From contig CAJUJW010000061.1 in the NCBI GenBank assembly GCA_910586735.1, forward strand, positions 1-14,140: DNA of 14,140 nucleotides. Direction: 5' to 3'. This document shows, piece by piece, positions 6,132 to 13,125 of this stretch. The stretch is from an uncultured Oscillibacter sp. (GTDB lineage Bacteria > Bacillota > Clostridia > Oscillospirales > Oscillospiraceae). How positions within the stretch are numbered: position 1 is the first letter of the stretch; every line of letters begins with the position of its first letter. The notes under the pieces are model-generated. The model saw only the letters and a list, made by a program, of their open reading frames with translations. It was not told where the DNA came from and ran no database searches. The translations under genes and the position numbers were made by a program.

Positions 6132-9041
6132 TCACTCCTGTTCCTCCAGGGCGGCGAAGAGGCTCCGCAGACGGATGCGCACCGCGCCCAGGTTGGTGAT
6201 TTCGTCAATCTTCAATTCCGTGTACAGCTTCCCTCCGGCCTGTAAAATGGCCTGGGTCTCGTCGGTGGTGATGGCGTCCACGCCGCAGCCGAAGCTGACC
6301 AGCTGCACCAGGTCGCAGTCCCGGTGTTCCACGCAGTACCGGGCGGCGGCGTAGAGCCGGGAGTGGTAGGTCCACTGGTTCAGCACGGTGGTGGGGAATT
6401 TGTCCACCAGGCCGGAGACGGAGTCCTCCGTCACCACCGCCGCGCCGAAGCGGGTAATCAGGGTGTCGATGCCGTGGTTCACCTCCGGGTCCACGTGGTA
6501 GGGCCGGCCCGCCAGGACGATGATGCGCCGCCCCTCGGCCCGGGCCTGGCCCATGATTCGGGCCCCTTCCTTTCGGACCTGGGCCATGTGGTGGGCGTAC
6601 TCGGCGTAGGCCGCGTCCCCGGCCTCCCGGACCTCGGACTTGGTGATATCCGGGAAGTGCCGCCGGAGGATTTCCGTGATCTTCCTGGTGAAGTCCTTGG
6701 GCCGGTGGAGGCCCACGTAGTCATAGATGAATTGGGTGTCCTTGATTTCCGGGCAGTTCCCGGCGATGACCTCCGGGTAGTAGGCCACCACGGGGCAGTT
6801 GTAGTGGTTATCCCCCAGTCCCTCGTCCAGGTTGTAGGTCATGCAGGGGTAGAAAATGGCGTCCAGGCCCAGCTTGGAGAGGAACTGAATGTGCCCGTGG
6901 GCCAGCTTGGCCGGGAAACAGGCGGTGTCGCTGGGAATGGTGGCCTGGCCCTTTAAATACAGGTCCCGGCTGGACAGGGGGCTGTGGTACACGGCAAAGC
7001 CCAATTTCGTAAAGAAGGTGTGCCAGAAGGGGAGGAGCTCCCACATGTTCAGGCACAGGGGAATCCCGATTTTGCCCCGCCTGCCGGGGACGGGCTTGTA
7101 GCTTAAAATCAGCTTCCGCTTGTAGGCGTACAGGTTCCGCTCTCCGCTGCCGGCCTTGCCGGTGACGGGCCGGTCACAGCGGTTCCCGCTGACGAAGGTC
7201 TCCCCTCCCGCGAAGGTGTTCACCGTCAGCTGGCAGTTGTTTCCGCACAGGCCGCAGACCCGGCTCTCCGTCTCCTGGGAGAAGTTCGCCAGGGCCTCCC
7301 GGCCCAGCAGGGCGCTGGTCTGGCCTGGAGCGGCCTTGCTCCTTCCGCAGAGGGCCGCGCCGAAGGCCCCCATGAGCCCGGCGATGTCCGGGCGGATGAC
7401 CTCCACGCCCATCTCCTTCTCAAAGGCCCGGAGGACGGCCTCATTATAAAAGGTGCCCCCCTGGACCACCACGTTCCGCCCCAGCTCCTCGGGGCTGGCG
7501 GCCCGGATGACCTTGTAGATGGCGTTTTTCACCACGGAGATGGAGAGGCCCGCCGAGATATTCTCCACGCTGGCCCCGTCCTTCTGGGCCTGTTTGACGC
7601 TGGAGTTCATGAAGACGGTGCAGCGGCTTCCCAGGTCCACGGGCCGATCCGCGAAGAGGCCCAATTGGGCGAAGTCCTTCACGTCGTGGCCCAGGGCCTG
7701 GGCAAAGGTCTGGAGGAAGCTGCCGCAGCCGGAGGAACAGGCTTCATTTAAAAAGATGTTGCTGATGGCCCCGTCCTCGATTTTAAAGCACTTCATATCC
7801 TGCCCGCCGATGTCGATGATAAAATCCACATTGGGCAGGAAATGCCTTGCGGCGGTGAAATGGGCCACGGTTTCCACCACGCCGTAGTCGCCGTGGAAGG
7901 CGTTTTTCGCCAGTTCCTCGCCGTAGCCGGTGGTGGTGACGGAGGCCACGTGAAGGGCCGGATGCTCGTCGTAAAGCTGCTGGAGTACGCCCCGAATCAG
8001 CGGCACGGGGTTGCCCAGGTTGGGCCGGTAGTCGGTGAACAGCAGCCGGGCCTCCTGGTCGATGACCGCCACTTTGACGGTGGTGGACCCGGAATCAATG
8101 CCGATGTGGACCGGGGCGGCGTAGTCCGGGCCGAAGGGGGCCCGGTCCACCCTGGCCATAGCGTGGCGGGCCTGGAAAGCCTCGTACTCCGCCTGATTCT
8201 CAAACAGGGGCGGCTGGCTGCGGTAGGTCTGCCCGGCGCCCCGGTCCCGGAGGCGGTCCGCCACCTCCCGGAGGTCAAAGCTCTGGTCGGAGTAGAACGC
8301 CGCCCCCAGGGCCACGAATAAAAGGCTGTTCTCCGGGCAGTTCCCGGCGACGCCCAGGGTCTTGTCAAAGCTGTCCCGGAGGCATTTGGAAAAGGTCAGC
8401 GGCCCGCCCAGATACAGGACGTTCCCCTTGATGGGCCGCCCCTGGGCCAGGCCCGCGATGGTCTGGTTCACCACGGCCTGGTAGATACTGGCGGCGATGT
8501 CCGTGGCTTTCGCCCCCTGGTTGATGAGGGGCTGTACGTCGCTTTTGGCGAAGACGCCGCAGCGGGAGGCGATGGTGTAGGTTTTCTCCGCCGCCTGGGC
8601 GGCCCCATCCATCTCGTCGGCGGTCATTTTCAGCAGAGTGGCCATCTGGTCGATGAAAGCCCCGGTGCCCCCGGCGCAGGAGCCGTTCATGCGGACCTCC
8701 AGCCCGTTGGTGAGGAAGAGGATTTTTGCGTCCTCGCCCCCCAGCTCGATAATCACGTCGGTACCGGGGGCCAGCTTGTTGGCGGCCACACGGGTGGCGA
8801 AAACCTCCTGCACAAAGGGAACCCCGGCGTCCTCCGCCATGCCCATGCCGGCGGAGCCGGAGATGGCCAGATGGGCCCGGCCGCCGGGGACGAATTTCTC
8901 CGCCACCCGGCGGAGGAGCTCCTCGGACTTCTCCAGAATGTGGCTGAAGTGCCGCTCGTAGGTGCTGTATACGATTTTGTCCGCGCCGTCCAGGACCACG
9001 CATTTGATGGTGGTGGACCCCACGTCAAGGCCAATCTTCAA
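6132..9041 (-). CDS. Large tandem activase plus DUF2229 protein of the 2-hydroxyacyl-CoA dehydratase activase family
   Basis: This 969-residue cytoplasmic protein likely couples ATP hydrolysis to low-potential electron transfer. It holds two ASKHA activase (HgdC/BadF-type) domains. Domain 1 (1 to about 255) has GLDVGSTTIK (4-13), ELGGEDAK (99-106), and cysteines C122 (NGSCAGGTGAF) and C161 (SRCGVFAKSD), matching the two cysteines that hold the subunit-bridging [4Fe-4S] cluster in HgdC. Domain 2 (about 311-565) has GIDSGSTTVK (314-323), DIGGQDMK, C435/C439 and C474 (SRCTVFMNS). A cysteine cluster CGLCGNNC (596-603) with C622 opens the DUF2229-like part, which contains SDTACFPAK near 704 and a CMTYN motif. 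The start is TTG at 9041, eight bases after AGGAGG (9050-9055); the frame upstream overlaps the promoter. Together with the downstream subunit it totals 1414 residues, the size of fused relatives. The substrate is not deducible. Confidence 0.87.
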   Translation of the reverse strand: MKIGLDVGSTTIKCVVLDGADKIVYSTYERHFSHILEKSEELLRRVAEKFVPGGRAHLAISGSAGMGMAEDAGVPFVQEVFATRVAANKLAPGTDVIIELGGEDAKILFLTNGLEVRMNGSCAGGTGAFIDQMATLLKMTADEMDGAAQAAEKTYTIASRCGVFAKSDVQPLINQGAKATDIAASIYQAVVNQTIAGLAQGRPIKGNVLYLGGPLTFSKCLRDSFDKTLGVAGNCPENSLLFVALGAAFYSDQSFDLREVADRLRDRGAGQTYRSQPPLFENQAEYEAFQARHAMARVDRAPFGPDYAAPVHIGIDSGSTTVKVAVIDQEARLLFTDYRPNLGNPVPLIRGVLQQLYDEHPALHVASVTTTGYGEELAKNAFHGDYGVVETVAHFTAARHFLPNVDFIIDIGGQDMKCFKIEDGAISNIFLNEACSSGCGSFLQTFAQALGHDVKDFAQLGLFADRPVDLGSRCTVFMNSSVKQAQKDGASVENISAGLSISVVKNAIYKVIRAASPEELGRNVVVQGGTFYNEAVLRAFEKEMGVEVIRPDIAGLMGAFGAALCGRSKAAPGQTSALLGREALANFSQETESRVCGLCGNNCQLTVNTFAGGETFVSGNRCDRPVTGKAGSGERNLYAYKRKLILSYKPVPGRRGKIGIPLCLNMWELLPFWHTFFTKLGFAVYHSPLSSRDLYLKGQATIPSDTACFPAKLAHGHIQFLSKLGLDAIFYPCMTYNLDEGLGDNHYNCPVVAYYPEVIAGNCPEIKDTQFIYDYVGLHRPKDFTRKITEILRRHFPDITKSEVREAGDAAYAEYAHHMAQVRKEGARIMGQARAEGRRIIVLAGRPYHVDPEVNHGIDTLITRFGAAVVTEDSVSGLVDKFPTTVLNQWTYHSRLYAAARYCVEHRDCDLVQLVSFGCGVDAITTDETQAILQAGGKLYTELKIDEITNLGAVRIRLRSLFAALEEQE

Positions 9042-9047
9042 GCCGCG

Positions 9048-9057
9048 CTCCTCCTTT
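9048..9057 (-). promoter_or_regulatory. Ribosome binding site that fixes a TTG start
   Basis: The minus strand reads AAAGGAGGAG here, a near-perfect anti-16S match, and TTG at 9041 follows the AGGAGG core by eight bases. No ATG or GTG has a comparable site, and the family-conserved sequence begins exactly at this codon. Confidence 0.85.
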
Positions 9058-9110
9058 GGGCAATCGATTACGTTTTTTCTTCCGGCAACCGGCAGTTCAA
9101 TTTCCTTGGT

Positions 9111-9140
9111 ATCATAACACGGTTTCGACGTTATTTTCAA
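9111..9140 (-). promoter_or_regulatory. Promoter of the activase/dehydratase operon
   Basis: On the minus strand TTGAAA (9135-9140) and TATGAT (9111-9116) are 18 bases apart. The -10 box is preceded by TGT, giving an extended -10 element. Transcription should start near 9104, leaving a leader of about 60 bases that contains the ribosome site. Confidence 0.65.
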
Positions 9141-9199
9141 TGTGCAATCCTTTGAAAAACTGTAAAGAACCTGTTAAAGATGGCCTGTCCCTTTGGCAC

Positions 9200-9228
9200 T
9201 TGTATCTTGAAGGGGGACGTGCTATACT
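9200..9228 (+). promoter_or_regulatory. queH promoter, sigma-A type
   Basis: TTGTAT (9200-9205) and TATACT (9223-9228) are separated by 17 bases. The site is divergent from the activase operon promoter, about 60 bases away, so the two could share a regulator. The leader is about 25 bases. Confidence 0.7.
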
Positions 9229-9260
9229 CATCCTATTCAAAAGAGAAACGAGGAATTCCT

Positions 9261-9827
9261 ATGAACGCCGTTCTGCTCCACTGCTGCTGCGCCCCCTGCT
9301 CTCTGAGCTGCGTCGACCCCCTCCGGGCCGAGGACATCGAGCCCGTGGCCTTCTGGTACAACCCCAACATCCACCCCTGGAAGGAGTACCAGGCCCGGCG
9401 GGACTGCCTGCTGGAGTACGCCCCAAGCATCGGCATGGAGGTCCGGGTCCGGGAGGACTACGGCTTGAAGGAGTTCTGCCGCCAGGTGGCGGGGGACATC
9501 GGCCGCCGGTGCGCCTACTGCTACGAGCACCGGATTGAGGGAACGGCGCGCTACGCCGCCGAGCACGGTTTTTCCGCCTTCACCACCACCCTGCTGGCCA
9601 GCCTCTACCAGGACCACGAGGGCATCGTCCGGGCGGCGGAACGGTACGCGGCGGAGTACGGCGTGGAATTTTTGTATCGGGACTTTAGGCCGAACTTCCG
9701 GGCGGGGAACCAGCGGGCCAGGGAGCTGGGATTCTACATGCAGAAGTATTGCGGCTGCGTGTTTTCTGAGCAGGACCGGTATCAGAAGCAGATTGAGAGG
9801 GACAGGGCGAGGTTTGCGGAGGAGTGA
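9261..9827 (+). CDS. queH: Epoxyqueuosine reductase QueH
   Basis: The predicted enzyme reduces epoxyqueuosine to queuosine at the wobble position of tRNAs with GUN anticodons, the last step of queuosine formation, as the non-homologous alternative to the cobalamin-dependent QueG. The 188-residue product shows the QueH (DUF208) layout: an N-terminal LLHCCCAPCS motif (about residues 5-14), FWYNPNIHPWKEY near 32, a central RRCAYCYEHR, STLL-like TTTLLASLYQDH, DFRPNFRAGNQRA, and a closing YCGCVFSE. The CC, CxxC and CxC cysteines fit the [4Fe-4S] and auxiliary metal sites known in the family. ATG 9261 has AGGA (9251-9254) six bases upstream; an upstream in-frame start would lie in the promoter. It has its own promoter and terminator, and no other queuosine gene is in the window. 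Confidence 0.93.
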   Translation: MNAVLLHCCCAPCSLSCVDPLRAEDIEPVAFWYNPNIHPWKEYQARRDCLLEYAPSIGMEVRVREDYGLKEFCRQVAGDIGRRCAYCYEHRIEGTARYAAEHGFSAFTTTLLASLYQDHEGIVRAAERYAAEYGVEFLYRDFRPNFRAGNQRARELGFYMQKYCGCVFSEQDRYQKQIERDRARFAEE

Positions 9828-9835
9828 CAAGAAGA

Positions 9836-9863
9836 GCGGGAGCTTTACGGCTCCCGCTTTTTT
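9836..9863 (+). terminator. Intrinsic terminator of queH
   Basis: GCGGGAGC (9836-9843) pairs with GCTCCCGC (9850-9857) around the loop TTTACG and is followed by six T bases, starting eight bases after the queH stop. On the minus strand the same DNA encodes the last residues and stop codon of the convergent small gene. Confidence 0.92.
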
Positions 9864-10168
9864 GCGTCCTTTTTCTTTTTTCCGCTGAGCTCCTCCCGCC
9901 GCGCTTCCAGGGCCCGCAGCGTCTTTATGGCCTCAAGCTCAGTTTCCGGGATCTCGCCTCCCAGCTCAGGTATGAACTCCAGTAAGTAAGTGCGGCGGCG
10001 GCGGGCCTCTGTCTGGGCCCAGAAGAGGAGACCGTAAACAGGTTCCCAGGGTTTCTCATGATGTTCCAGCTCTTCCTTGGCCATCTCCGTCCAGACCCGC
10101 AGCCATTTCGCACGCATGCTCCAGTCCTCAAAGGCCAGCTCCAACAGAGTATCCCGACTAATTTCCAT
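9845..10168 (-). CDS. Small protein of unknown function
   Basis: I do not recognise this 107-residue protein. It is predicted soluble, with no signal peptide or membrane segment. The first 60 residues are rich in Trp, Glu and Leu (LAFEDWSMRAKWLRVW, HHEKPWEPVYGLLFW), suggesting a compact helical bundle. The middle holds an arginine run (ARRRRTY), and the C-terminus is a charged, probably disordered tail with KKKKDAKK. ATG 10168 follows AGGGGG on the minus strand by seven bases; the open frame further upstream crosses the promoter. It is intermediate in composition between the GC-rich core and the AT-rich island. The start site and promoter support a real gene, but no function can be given. Confidence 0.6.
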   Translation of the reverse strand: MEISRDTLLELAFEDWSMRAKWLRVWTEMAKEELEHHEKPWEPVYGLLFWAQTEARRRRTYLLEFIPELGGEIPETELEAIKTLRALEARREELSGKKKKDAKKREP

Positions 10169-10188
10169 TGTCTCACCCCCTGATTTCC

Positions 10189-10218
10189 AGTGTAACATAT
10201 TTTTAACGGAACAAGCAA
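10189..10218 (-). promoter_or_regulatory. Promoter of the small unknown gene
   Basis: On the minus strand TTGCTT (10213-10218) and TACACT (10189-10194) are 18 bases apart, and TGT before the -10 box makes an extended -10. The start would be about 14 bases before the start codon. The 196 bases from 10169 to 10364 contain no other feature except a weak inverted repeat; no tRNA or attachment site is visible. Confidence 0.5.
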
Positions 10219-10364
10219 AAGGAAGGGAACTCTGGAAAGCCAAGGGGCAAGCCAGTTTCCGAGATTATGGGCGGAATATGGTGTGCCACTATTCTGTAAT
10301 TTGGGATGGGTCTTTCAAGGATTCCAACAGGTTAGATTGATGTTGCAATTTTAATCTATGCGTT

Positions 10365-10817
10365 CTAAGCAGTCCCTTTTTCAGCAAAGACATTTTGTAT
10401 GGATTTTCGCTTACTTGTTGTTAAGTGTCTAATAGTATCTTGGACCTGCTCCGGATACCTTCGTGATAATGCGTTTGCAATTCTTGCAGTGCGAATGCGG
10501 TTAGAATAAAGAAGCGAGTCACAGCCTATCGTCATAATATGGAGTATAAAATCCAAGATTTTATCAAACTCCAGAGATTGACCATCTACATCATATACAG
10601 ACTCAATCCCTCGCAGGATTCCTGATAACCCATCGTTATCCTTGCTATATGCAGCAATTGTTTTTAGTTGCGCTAATCCTGTTCTAGCGTTATCTGATAG
10701 ATTACTGTTCTCACTTGCTTTTAGAAAAAGATAGGTTGGGTAGTAATTATGTGATGAGAAATGATATAATCCTTCTTCAGTATAGCTTAATACCTCTGCT
10801 ATTTGTTTCAAAGACAT
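10365..10817 (-). CDS. C-terminal segment of a broken large helical protein (or a separate 150-residue protein)
   Basis: No known domain is recognised in these 150 residues. The sequence is helical throughout, AT-rich and low in glycine, with a C-terminal RIRTARIANALSRRYPE helix pair typical of alpha-solenoid ends. Its ATG (10817) has no good ribosome site. The gene is in exactly the same frame as the upstream one: only TAG (10830-10832) and four codons (Ile-Phe-Asn-Asn) separate them. I infer it was the end of a single protein of about 917 residues that is now cut by an amber codon. If the amber is natural, the alternative is a small co-translated partner protein starting at this ATG. Confidence 0.5.
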   Translation of the reverse strand: MSLKQIAEVLSYTEEGLYHFSSHNYYPTYLFLKASENSNLSDNARTGLAQLKTIAAYSKDNDGLSGILRGIESVYDVDGQSLEFDKILDFILHIMTIGCDSLLYSNRIRTARIANALSRRYPEQVQDTIRHLTTSKRKSIQNVFAEKGTA

Positions 10818-10829
10818 ATTGTTGAAAAT

Positions 10830-12704
10830 CTAACAAAAGGTAAGCAACAACTGGTCATAAAGAAATTCTGGACGATAAAAGTTGAAGTGTATTGAGCCCC
10901 AGACATCGTTCTTAGCTGCTGCTGCGCAAAATACCATTTCAAACGTTCCAATATGTTTTGTTAGAATGTCGGCAAACAAATTTTGAGCATCTGGCGCTGC
11001 TAGCTGAAAAATGCAACGCAGTACATATAGCATGTCAACTCGATATTGGGGGTATGAGGGCTTGTCCCCAGTCAAAATTGGAAGAGCTACAGTTAATATA
11101 GGAAGAAGCTTTTGTGCCTCTACAGCATGCCAATCGCGGCTTTCAATAAGTGGATAAATATTCTTAAATATTGCAGAGTTATAGTCAGAAGATGGGATGT
11201 TCTCCACTGCCGCTTGAAATGCTTCATATACTTTTTGCAAATCTGGTTCTTCTGCTGCTTCAGGATTCCGAATAACAGAGGCAAATCGGGAATAAGCTTC
11301 AATCTTGGTCCTTACTCCCCTCTGCTTTAACAACTCAGTACAAAATTGTTTCGTCTTAGGCGCGTGGTTCACTAAACCTGAGCACGAGTTGATAATCATT
11401 GCCTGATTATGGGGATTTTCCTCCCAATCCAGCATTTTCTCCATCATAGTCTGGCAGGTTGACCAAGCATTGTCAGCTAAGCACCATAGCACAGTTTTAA
11501 AATCATCATTCTTATGGGGCGGCATCTGAAACATCCGTTCAAAATGGAACATGAGCAGTTTAAGAGCTTCCTCGCTTAACGAATACTGCTGTAAAATTGG
11601 ATGTAGATAATAGTATTCTTCAGTATTTAGCGTTGTCAGAAGCTTCTTTGAATAATTATGATAGTTTGCTGTCCATTTTAGACATGCCTCTAGTTGATCT
11701 TCAGGCAATAAATCCCCTAATAGTCTCAACCATTCTACGCAAAGATTCCAGGTTATTGGAGGAGCCTCTATAAATATAAAATGATACAGTCTCTGAATAT
11801 CGTCTTGAGTTCCATATTTATCAAGAACATTTATCAATTGTTCGACATTATTTCTTTTATATGGATCAGAGCTTACAGACATGATTGCATTTATAATTGC
11901 ATCAACTGCACAATTGGCCCGACCACGGTATGTACCATTTTCAAAATGGCATGCTGATGCCCAGTAAAACTCCATGTAGAGTGCATATGCTTCAAGCAAA
12001 CTCAATAGATCCCAATATTTTAGAGAGGTACTCAATAAGGACGGAATGATGCGCAATAATTCCCAGCATTCAGATGATATTGAATCATTAGATAGTTCTT
12101 TTATACGAATTTTTTGCGCCACTTCCTTAGCTTTTGATTCCCGCATTGCAAGGAAAGACGCCAATGGGCGTTCTATTTCGAAGTGCTGATAACGATAGTA
12201 TTTCGCATATTCCCATGGCTCGCTTTTTTCTTTATGAACGCTTTTGTTCTGGTTTATTTTTTGAGCTGAGGAAAGATTATCTACCCCTATACTTTCTTGT
12301 TCTTCTTTTGTTCCCCCATCTAAATAATCTCTGCTTCTAGATATAGAGCGTTGTAATTCAGTCGCTGCTGCAAGCCCTTGCACAGACAAGAAGAATTCAC
12401 TTCCACAATAAACACAGGCCGATAATTGCGGAATTAGTTCATCTAGTAGGGTAAATTCACTGCGAAAATATGCCCCCCAAGCGTGAGCCAACAATCGTTC
12501 TATTGGCTGTAGGAAATTACTTTCTAAATTTTGTACATCGTCACCATGGATAATATGCATTTGAAGATTTAGGCGCCGAACACAATTGCTTATTTCTTGG
12601 GAGACATAACTGTTGTGTTCTGCCAATATTGATGAAAAATGTTCTCCAATCTCCCCCCCACTTATCTGCACCCAAAAAGCAAAGAAATTCGACAACGGTC
12701 TCAA
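10830..12704 (-). CDS. Central segment of a frame-broken large helical protein
   Basis: About 610 residues follow the frame break. They are almost entirely predicted helix, with regularly spaced hydrophobic and aromatic residues (for example ECWELLRIIPSLLSTSL and NLCVEWLRLLGDLLPE), which suggests a HEAT/TPR-like solenoid. One CxxC pair (CVYCGSEF) lies near residue 97. The frame opens at a TTG (12704) with no ribosome site, directly after a TAA, so this is not a credible independent start. Deleting one G from the seven-G run at 12653-12659 joins it to the preceding gene as ADKWG then EIGEHF. It ends at TAG 10830-10832, in frame with the next segment. AT-rich composition unlike the left two-thirds of the window points to transfer. 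No enzymatic motif was seen; a sensor or scaffold role is only a guess. Confidence 0.6.
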   Translation of the reverse strand: MRPLSNFFAFWVQISGGEIGEHFSSILAEHNSYVSQEISNCVRRLNLQMHIIHGDDVQNLESNFLQPIERLLAHAWGAYFRSEFTLLDELIPQLSACVYCGSEFFLSVQGLAAATELQRSISRSRDYLDGGTKEEQESIGVDNLSSAQKINQNKSVHKEKSEPWEYAKYYRYQHFEIERPLASFLAMRESKAKEVAQKIRIKELSNDSISSECWELLRIIPSLLSTSLKYWDLLSLLEAYALYMEFYWASACHFENGTYRGRANCAVDAIINAIMSVSSDPYKRNNVEQLINVLDKYGTQDDIQRLYHFIFIEAPPITWNLCVEWLRLLGDLLPEDQLEACLKWTANYHNYSKKLLTTLNTEEYYYLHPILQQYSLSEEALKLLMFHFERMFQMPPHKNDDFKTVLWCLADNAWSTCQTMMEKMLDWEENPHNQAMIINSCSGLVNHAPKTKQFCTELLKQRGVRTKIEAYSRFASVIRNPEAAEEPDLQKVYEAFQAAVENIPSSDYNSAIFKNIYPLIESRDWHAVEAQKLLPILTVALPILTGDKPSYPQYRVDMLYVLRCIFQLAAPDAQNLFADILTKHIGTFEMVFCAAAAKNDVWGSIHFNFYRPEFLYDQLLLTFC

Positions 12705-13119
12705 TTAATAGTGCAGTAGATACGTCATCATTTATCTTTAAAACGGGCATATTTAAAAACTTTTCCTGCCATTTTTTCACCATCGTTGGAGATATGGAAG
12801 GACGCATAACTTCCATTATAAAAGAAATAGATTGATCTTCGTCTGCATCCTTCGTAGAAAAACGGCAGTCTCTTTTTATTGGATAAGAAGTGTTATAATA
12901 TTGCCTTACTAGCCAATGCTGATCAGTTTCATTTTTGAAACAGTGGAGCAAAATTGCAAAACACCAACTAATTTGCTGAATAGGAGTGTTATCAGGCCAA
13001 TTTTCTAAAGCAGTTGCCGCCAGATGGCGGGCAGTCGCAATCTCGCCATTCAGATAAGCATTTTCTGCTTTTTCCTTCATCGCAGATACTATTTCCGAAA
13101 TTATAGTATGATTCTCCAT
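12541..13119 (-). CDS. N-terminal segment of the frame-broken large helical protein
   Basis: This 192-codon frame carries the real start of the gene. ATG 13119 lies six bases after AGGTGA (13126-13131), which overlaps the stop of the upstream HD gene, so the two are co-translated. Residues 1 to about 155 look genuine and helical (an early MKEKAENAYLNGEIATARHLAATAL resembles a TPR helix pair). The tail after about residue 154 (from the seven-G run to 12541) reads as a frameshift product: it is short and Cys/Asn/Pro-rich and ends abruptly. The correct continuation is in the next frame (WGEIGEHF). If the shift is a sequencing or assembly error, the three segments may be one functional gene. Confidence 0.6.
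   Translation of the reverse strand: MENHTIISEIVSAMKEKAENAYLNGEIATARHLAATALENWPDNTPIQQISWCFAILLHCFKNETDQHWLVRQYYNTSYPIKRDCRFSTKDADEDQSISFIMEVMRPSISPTMVKKWQEKFLNMPVLKINDDVSTALLIETVVEFLCFLGADKWGGDWRTFFINIGRTQQLCLPRNKQLCSAPKSSNAYYPW
12653..12659 (-). other. Seven-G run at the frame break
   Basis: The coding strand reads TGGGGGGGAG. With seven Gs the ribosome leaves the conserved-looking helical frame; with six it stays in frame across the junction. Such runs mutate readily and are also where read errors and polymerase slippage occur. Confidence 0.7.
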
Positions 13120-13125
13120 TGGTAA

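Noticed and set aside
9042..9140. A 33-residue N-terminal extension of the large activase protein starting at 9140
   Set aside because: The extension overlaps the promoter boxes, and the only strong ribosome site points to TTG 9041, where family similarity begins.
10333..10358. Inverted repeat TAGATT/AATCTA as terminator or transposon end
   Set aside because: Only six base pairs with a 14-base loop, no T run, no transposase or target duplication nearby; likely chance in AT-rich DNA.
12704..12706. Treating the 10830-12704 frame as an independent gene starting at TTG 12704
   Set aside because: No ribosome site, it starts right after a TAA in mid-gene, and removal of one G joins it smoothly to the preceding frame.
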